DNA of 64,000 bases from Rhyzopertha dominica. Its lineage: Eukaryota; Arthropoda; Insecta; Coleoptera; Bostrichidae. Below the pieces are notes generated by a model. The model saw only the letters and a list, made by a program, of their open reading frames with translations. It searched no databases and was not told where the DNA came from. A program made the translations under genes and the position numbers. Below are positions 57,095 through 64,000 of this stretch, one piece after another; position 1 is the first letter of the stretch, and every line of letters starts with the position of its first letter. The stretch lies in assembly GCA_025024175.1 (NCBI GenBank), contig QCXZ01000053.1, forward strand, positions 3,224,001 through 3,288,000, written 5' to 3'.

Positions 57095-60000
57095 TTTGGA
57101 TAAAGAAGACGTGTTAAAAGTTAAACCAATATGGAATTTATGAAATTAAATGCTCCCCAAATGAAAAAAGTACACAGGCCAAACACAATATAGGTGCCTA
57201 AGTATTAAGCCGGGTCCACATTAGTAAAAAATTTGCGTTGTGCAGAACGCCGTAAAAATGTATTTTAATAATGTAGTGCATACGTGTGCGGCGCATAAAA
57301 ATCAACGTAAAAATATCTGTCGCGCACGATGCAAGCTATCCGTAGGTTGGTGGTTTTTTTGACTAACATCAAAAGGAATTTGCGCTGAAACATAAACGCT
57401 ATGTAGACGCTTCAAAAATGAAAACAAGATTTGTTGCAAAATACATACTAAACACAATGGATATTTTCTTGCTGTTGACATCAGGGCATCAGGTCTTCAT
57501 GTCAGATGTTTGAATTCTCTGAATTACTGTTAGTGTAACTGGTCCAAAGAAGATGTGCGACGTTCATTGTCCTGTATAATTTGATATCAAAACAAAATAA
57601 CCAGAAAAACAAAAAAAAGATTAAGACTTCTAGAACAAACCACTGTATCACAGAAAAGCAAGCAAATGGGATGGCAGTATTTCCTGAAGTCTAAAATCAG
57701 CTGCAAATCTCTGAAGGTGCTGCTTTTTATTCGCACGGGCCGAACGCTTACGAACGGCACACAACACAAATTGTTAATAATGTGAACCCAGCTTTAGATT
57801 CAAAGCCATAATATGCATCACGTAAACAATGGAGACAGAGAAAAGTCCCCACTAGAACTGCATAATATGCAAGTAGCAGATCCCGGATTTATCATAACCA
57901 ACGTCAAAAATATAAAACTGTTAACACGTGTCCAACTTGATCCCCTTAGAGGCTAGTTATCTATATGAAACGCATTTTAAACCATCTGCTAAATACAGAT
58001 CTTACACCTCGAAATAACTTACTTAACACAAGAGAATAGCCGAATATGTAATATAAACAAATTCTTCCCCATATGTTTGACTGGCTTTTATTGTTTTGAT
58101 TAGTTATAGTTGTTAAGCCACCGAAGAGGAGAGGTTGAAATGCTGGCATTTACCTATGTATTATTGATTTTGCGAAAATTCAATTTGGAAATAGAATTTA
58201 AAGACGTATTTGGTTATAAAACATTAACAACAGATCCATTCATTCTTATTATTTGTCTCTTTACCTAATTATCTTCAAGTTTTTGAACATAAGTTCCTAT
58301 TGTTCCTTAAAGTTATCACAGCACATCTCTTATTATGTTACATCAGGTGTCCGAAACCGTATCTCATTTACTACATAGTCGATGAAATAACAAACATTGT
58401 AGCCTCACCTACCCTCACACGACTTATGTTCGGGAGTCTGGTTTGTCAAGGCTTGCAAGACTGTTTTATTCGATTGGTTTTCGAAGTATTATCGCACGGA
58501 CCGTNTGGTTATAATAAAACATATATCTGAGATTTGAACTGTTGCGGAACAGTAAACATAATATTGAANGATCTGATTTCTTTTGCATGTTAGACAAAGT
58601 ACTTATAAAGAGGTAGTCAATAAATCGTACGAGGAATAACAACCCAAGCATTTATAAAAAACCGAGTTCATCTTTTAATGGCATATCCTGCGATAGGCGT
58701 AGGCGTTACTCTTAGAAAGCTATGTTGGCAGTTTGTATTTTGCATATAAGTACACGAACATTTACGGAGATTACACGTTCATTATACGAACTACAAAAAA
58801 TGATTTGTAAGACAGTATGGCTGCATAAGACATAAGATTTTGCGTTTAATACGTATTATAATACAAATTTATATGGATATACTATTTATGATTGGAACTC
58901 GTATTCTGCATTCGCATAACTATAGCATCACTTGGCAACATCGGCAAAGGAACGGTTTTAAAGTAGGGGACATGAGGGGTACTCAAAATGCCGGTAATGT
59001 CAATTACTTCTATTTTACAAATTCGTTACAGCGCCATCAAACGTCTGCCCCCAGAAACACTCGCATTTCGCCCCCAAAATCTGTCCGTTTTTTCGCAATG
59101 TAGGTGAGCACACTATAATATGTATACACAAGGGTAATAGTAAGGGTGTATAACCCTATCAAAGGCTTCAGTATAAATACAATCGACATTTTGATTAGAT
59201 TCTAGGCACTATTTACGAAGGTGGAATCTAAGTTTACTTTTTTCTATAAGAACCTTGTACTAGAGACTCAGACACGTTAGGAATGCATGACAGAATACTA
59301 ATTGGCTTTGTAATTAGTTACGTACCAATGATTTCCATATTTATGAATAGGAGAAATCTATGAAAGGTATGCCATTAGGACTCGTTTTCATATAACGCAC
59401 TAAATACTTGAAGTAGCCTAGCTTTGTTGGTTGGCAAGTAGCTATTCTACGTCTGATGAGCTGAAAAAAACAGTGAAACTCATGAGTCAGTGGGTTCGGT
59501 TTGCCAACCAAAAAAACGGCCTTTTTATTTGGTAGTATTCGTCCATTGAGCGAATCCCCTACTGAGTGATCGCATATCAGCAAAATCTTTCCATTGAGGA
59601 TGCTAATACCAGACAAGACAGGAAGTGTTAATAGCGAATCATGAAGCAATTTCAGGATCAATCCTTATCCATCGCATTGCAGCCTAATAAGATCTCGGCT
59701 CCAAACGAACCAGTCTGCAAAGTGCTCCAATCGCAAACGCGGAGCCATCGAAAAAATCGCTGAGCTGAAATGAAAGCATTACGGAATCGTTTTATTCGTG
59801 GCGATAAATCAAGGCATTGCAGGTGTGTAGCCGTCGAACGCCCGGGGCAACATTCGGGAATGTAATCGCGTCCAGTACGAACAAAAACCACGGACTTGTC
59901 TGATACACGGCTGGACTATTTTAATTTATATATATATCTGGTCGATCCGGTCGTCCGTTTTTGTGCGTGGAATTGATTGGATATGCCCGCGGTGAAAAGC

Positions 60001-60135
60001 GCCGGTCGAAAAAAGCGGGTGCACTTGCGGTGGGGTAGGTGATGCTTGTAATTACCTGAGATGATGGTTGCCGAATCAATAACGTTACAAATTTGATTCT
60101 GCTGTTGTTACACATCGTGCTTTGACTGTTAATCA
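57095..60135. other. No gene seen
   Basis: Short frames only. A GC-richer patch at 59660-60020 contains CGATCCGGTCGTCCG and other CG-bearing words and could be regulatory. No transposon motif I would defend. Confidence 0.4.
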
Positions 60136-60139
60136 AACA

Positions 60140-60215
60140 AGAGCTTTGGTAGAGTAGTTGGTTGCACGCCAGAGTGTAAACTCAGAGGTCCTGGGTTCTA
60201 TTCCCGATGCTGACA
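60140..60215 (+). tRNA. tRNA-like pseudogene or SINE head
   Basis: A-box-like TTGGTAGAGTAGTTGG is followed 35 bases later by B-box-like GGGTTCTATTCCC, with a plausible T-arm (CTGGG/CCCGA) and a poor acceptor stem. The spacing fits a tRNA or tRNA-derived SINE promoter. It is unlikely to be a working tRNA. Confidence 0.35.
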
Positions 60216-63066
60216 CAATTTTTTTCTCGGTGTTTGGCCCTGTATATCCATTAAATAACTTATATTACAATTATATAAATTTGGTGATAAATACTCTTGT
60301 TACATTAGATAATTTGGGCTAAAAACATGACCACCTTAGAAAAATTGCGCACCGAAACTGAAAAATGACAACATAAATAAAATTACTACTGGTTTTCGCG
60401 CCCCCTCCAACCCCAAACATCGAGTTTTGTAAGTATGCATTATTAGCATTGTAAAAAATGTGTTGTTATTTGCAAAAACTTAAATCATAGTTATTTAAAT
60501 TGTTGAAATAGGTATAGATCATACAATGCAATGTGCACCCAGGCGATGAGATAACATGGTCGGAATTTAGCAAATGGTATTTGCAAATGTGTCAGGAAGA
60601 CACTAGTTATTATAATAGTTCCTACAAGAAAACTTAGAAGCTTTTATAGATAATCTCCCGTTCGTAGAATTTTGTGATATATGCTCATAACTCTAAGCGT
60701 GTTGGGTAGTATCTGAGTGCCAGATTTCATTATAAGTGAATTGCTATACACAGTATAAAGAAATGACCTCCAAGATCTTCAGATGAGACTTCGATTTATA
60801 TAAATATTGGAACATCGAAGTTTGTAAGTTAAATGATAACAGACTTGAAAGCTTAGAAAACAATAGCCGGCTATGAATTACTAGAATAAGACCTTCGCAA
60901 ATATCTAGAACTATATAGATAACAATCAATGTATAAGATATGAGTTGGCGTCACATCTCAGAAACAGGAAATGAATTACACGTAAATTTAACTAAACTAT
61001 TCTTCTAAAAATACTTTTTCGAAGACATAAATAGTAATCTAGATACAGGGGTTCGTCGAAATTGCCTAAAAATGTGAAATAGAAAGTACTATGTACAAGA
61101 ATCATGTCATAATTCCTGCACATATCAAGCTGGCGGTAACTTGGCGAAATGATTGCAGATATGTTAACTTGAAATTTTGTCGATTAATTTATTCAGGTGG
61201 AATAACAAGGACACTAAAACCATAAATAGACTTGGCACCACTGGGTGGGGTGAAGCTTCAGGGGTAGACGCTATCTCGACTGCGCATAACATACAATTAC
61301 AGGTCTTATGTTTTAATTCGTTTGATTTATAGCCGGTTAACTGCATAATCGGCCGTAAGGGCTTTTGGCGTCTATGTGCCCCTGATGTTGGTTTCCATGG
61401 AAACAGGAATTCCTTACGCTGACCCATTCAGCCCCGCGGTCAACTGGAATTAAGATTTCAGGAAAGCATGTAAAACGTGGTCTGCAAACTGACATCTCCG
61501 TTATTCACCATCAGTGCAATTTGGCTTCTGACATTGTGAGGTCAAGTGGGATCATTGACAAATTGAGTGTTGAAATTTTATTTTTGTTAAAGAAGTCAAT
61601 CATGCATAAAATTTGTTGAGTTACCACTATAACTATTATAAGTAACTAGCTTTTTTTGGTGTGTTTTCGCTGGAATAATACATAATCAAGCATATCAGCT
61701 GCGTTAAGTAATATAGTGTACCTAGAAGGTATATTGTGATTAGTATTATTAGCCAACATACCTAGTGGTATGGAAACAGTTAGGGGTCTGCAAGGTACAT
61801 CGTTTTTCCAACCTAGTGTATGTTAGCCATTTAAATTAAAAAAAATATATTTAAGTATTGAAATGGAATGATGGCTCTTTTTGAAGTTGTACACCTATTA
61901 ATACACCCAATAGTTTAAGATTTAGAAGGGGGAAATGCAGCTACAGATTCATACATTAACGCTATGGAAGTATATTTATATTTTGTCGAAGTCAATCGTA
62001 AATTAGGTATGAATGGCCAGCTACCCAAAGTTTATTCTTTTGTCGCAGCTTAGTAGCACGAACGTGTTCTTTTAAATATATTCTCAGTTTTCATTTCGTC
62101 TATTATTTCTTACAAGAACAAATAATTTTGTAAATCTTTTTTTTGAGATGACTGAGAATTTATGTGTTAAACCCTGATAAAATGTTCCTATTACTGCAAC
62201 TATTTTTTAGCCTGATTTAGGATAATACGTACCTAACTCTAGCAAAGCGTGGAGCCTGATAACAGAAGTTTCATATACATAATTTCCTATACCAATATTA
62301 TGATTTAAACTCAAAACTGTTAGTTTCTATTTCTTGAAAAATTTAAAAAGCATCCAAGGTTAAATTAAGAACTGAGGGTACGCAGATTAAAACAGTTTCG
62401 GATGTTTAATATGAAATATAATAGAATCGACATCAAAATTAAGGAAATATGCCTTAAATGGCTGAAGAAATGTAAAAGATGTACTAAGCTTTCTCTGACT
62501 ATTTTTTTTATTCATTCCAAATAAAAATAAAGAAGGTTTTCGGAGTGTTATGGTACAATTTGAAGGTTCTTAAAAGAGATATAACTCACAATGAAGCTAC
62601 AACAAATGATTTCAATACTTCCTACCAAAATTTTGGCCTTCATGTAAAAGAGTTTGGTATTCTATAAGCTATAACAGACATTCCCCAAAAAAATTTAAAT
62701 GCCATCAGCAAGAATTCAGTTCTGCGATTAATTTCACTAACTCTGAAAAATGCACGTTCGATATTTATTAGAANTAATAATTATTTAGTTTAATTACGTA
62801 CATGTTATTTTGCATTTTCAATTTTAATACTAATGGGTACAATGTTTCTATAAAAATACAACGTATGTCACGAAAAACAGATAACTTTACTACGCTTTTT
62901 TGCATATATCTTCAAGTGACGCTTCGTTGTCGTACGCAGTTTACATTCCGCGGTACACGCAAAATGAGAGTAACCTGAAAACTCGTAATGCCGTGGCCGA
63001 ACCGCTGAAGCTATGAAATTAAACGCACAAAAAAGCCTCATTTAAAACGCATCAATCAAAGGCGTG
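60216..63066. other. No gene seen
   Basis: AT-rich, short frames only, one N. No convincing repeat ends, RNA boxes or protein motifs. Confidence 0.4.
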
Positions 63067-63155
63067 GGATTCACTTGATTAGAGTGTATATTGTGGAGCG
63101 CCTCTGGTACAACTCATGATGAAAGGTCTGTCAATTCGAATCCCACGACTGTCTG
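63067..63155 (+). repeat. Second weak tRNA-like segment
   Basis: CTTGATTAGAGTGTA resembles an A box and CAATTCGAATCCCACG a B box about 55 bases later. The D-arm is poor and no full cloverleaf is evident. Possibly a SINE relic. Confidence 0.2.
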
Positions 63156-63916
63156 TCAAAGAAAAAGCGTTTTTAACATGCAATCTTTACTGATACGGCA
63201 TATATACTGCAGTATACATGTTTTCCTTTAAGACATATATTATTAACTATGTTATCTGTATAAACCATAAATTGTTCTTGAATACCGTAGATATGTTCCC
63301 TTTCCGCTGAGGCTGAGTCTATCTAGCAGGCCACAATATGCTTGCAACAAATTTTGTCTTACATTTCAATCTAGTTGTTTACGAGATGGCAAATGTGCCA
63401 ATAATGAAAGGCCGTCTATTCCGGTTGACAAGTAGGGCCGCATGATCGATTTCGATGTTCTTTTAGCTGGACATGCCAGCCAGTATGAACTAATAGTAAT
63501 GTTAATAGGTACACAGTGTCATCTAATTTGATCTACTACAATCAAGCCACTGGCTATTTTTTAAAGCCACTGAAATTAGACTGCAGGAATCTGTACGTAT
63601 AGACCCTGCAAAAGATTATTAGCATTACTGGAATAATTGACAGTTTTTTTTTATGGACAAAGCTTCACATTAAACCGAAGTTATTAAAAAAATCCCTCTT
63701 CAAATTGGTTAAAACGAGATATCAAATCTTGGATAGATAGATAATGATGACTTAAAGTAGGAGAAGATTTATCTAAAATAGAACCTTTAGATATTGAGAA
63801 TCGACACAAAACTCAAGAAAAAAAACTTGAAAAAAGATATACAAGTGGTACGTATAGTAATGCAACTCTCTTACCGGTTTTACAACCCTGCAATACTATT
63901 TACCTTTCATTTACAG

Positions 63917-64000
63917 GCACAGTTGGAACGGCACGCGACCCCTCATAAATCATACACTCTCTTTGTGATTTTGCGAATTTCAGTGCCGGCTTTAAGCCGC
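63917..64000 (+). other. Open frame after an acceptor-like site, running off the window
   Basis: CATTTACAG is followed by a frame open for 28 codons to the window end (AQLERHATPHKSYTLFVILR). It does not match the expected next zinc finger of the Odd family. Too short to judge. Confidence 0.15.

Noticed and set aside
63917..64000. Next zinc-finger exon of the odd-skipped gene
   Set aside because: An acceptor-like CAG is present but the frame lacks the expected YIHSKEKPF-type linker and finger, so it is listed only as an open frame.
1..64000. CRISPR arrays, bacterial operons or rRNA genes
   Set aside because: No regularly spaced direct repeats, no ribosome-binding-site-led gene runs and no rRNA sequence seen; the gene structure is clearly eukaryotic.

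Overview
The window is insect nuclear DNA, AT-rich and split by introns. It encodes arthropod-type proteins: an integrin beta subunit, the Golgi tether p115/Uso1, and an odd-skipped family zinc-finger factor. It also carries an insect-style load of Tc1/mariner, IS630-like, Harbinger, Tc1, Penelope, Pao and LINE relics. A beetle would fit, but that is a guess. Scattered N bases mark it as draft sequence.

Layout. (1) 2.3-14.1 kb, plus strand: a 10-exon integrin beta gene of 777 codons, whose introns are packed with transposons, including one apparently intact mariner-like element (11313-12872). (2) 15.4-19.7 kb, minus strand: a complete 5-exon p115/Uso1 gene of 806 codons, tail-to-tail with the integrin gene. 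(3) 20.2-23.2 kb: two mariner-like elements lying between the divergent p115 and MORN genes. (4) 23.6-24.6 kb, plus strand: a 2-exon MORN-repeat protein of 313 codons. (5) 24.8-43.6 kb: no gene I can support; transposon debris plus a few GC-richer islands. (6) 43.6-44.4 kb, plus strand: a GC-rich exon of an odd-skipped family gene with two C2H2 fingers, leaving by a consensus donor inside the zinc-finger array. (7) 44.4-64.0 kb: I found no continuation of that gene, so this looks like a very long intron. It holds transposon relics and possible regulatory islands.

The genes do not form a pathway: integrin (adhesion receptor), p115 (vesicle tethering), MORN protein (function unknown) and Odd-family factor (developmental transcription) look like unrelated neighbours. 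I saw no clearly new biological system. The points most worth a second look are the intact DD41D mariner-like element with an IR/DR terminal layout, the unusual ligand site and tail of the integrin, the nested transposons, the duplicated and interrupted mariner copy at 29.7-32.4 kb, and the long gene-poor flanks of the developmental gene. Exon borders were read by eye from splice consensus and reading-phase continuity; no searches were run.
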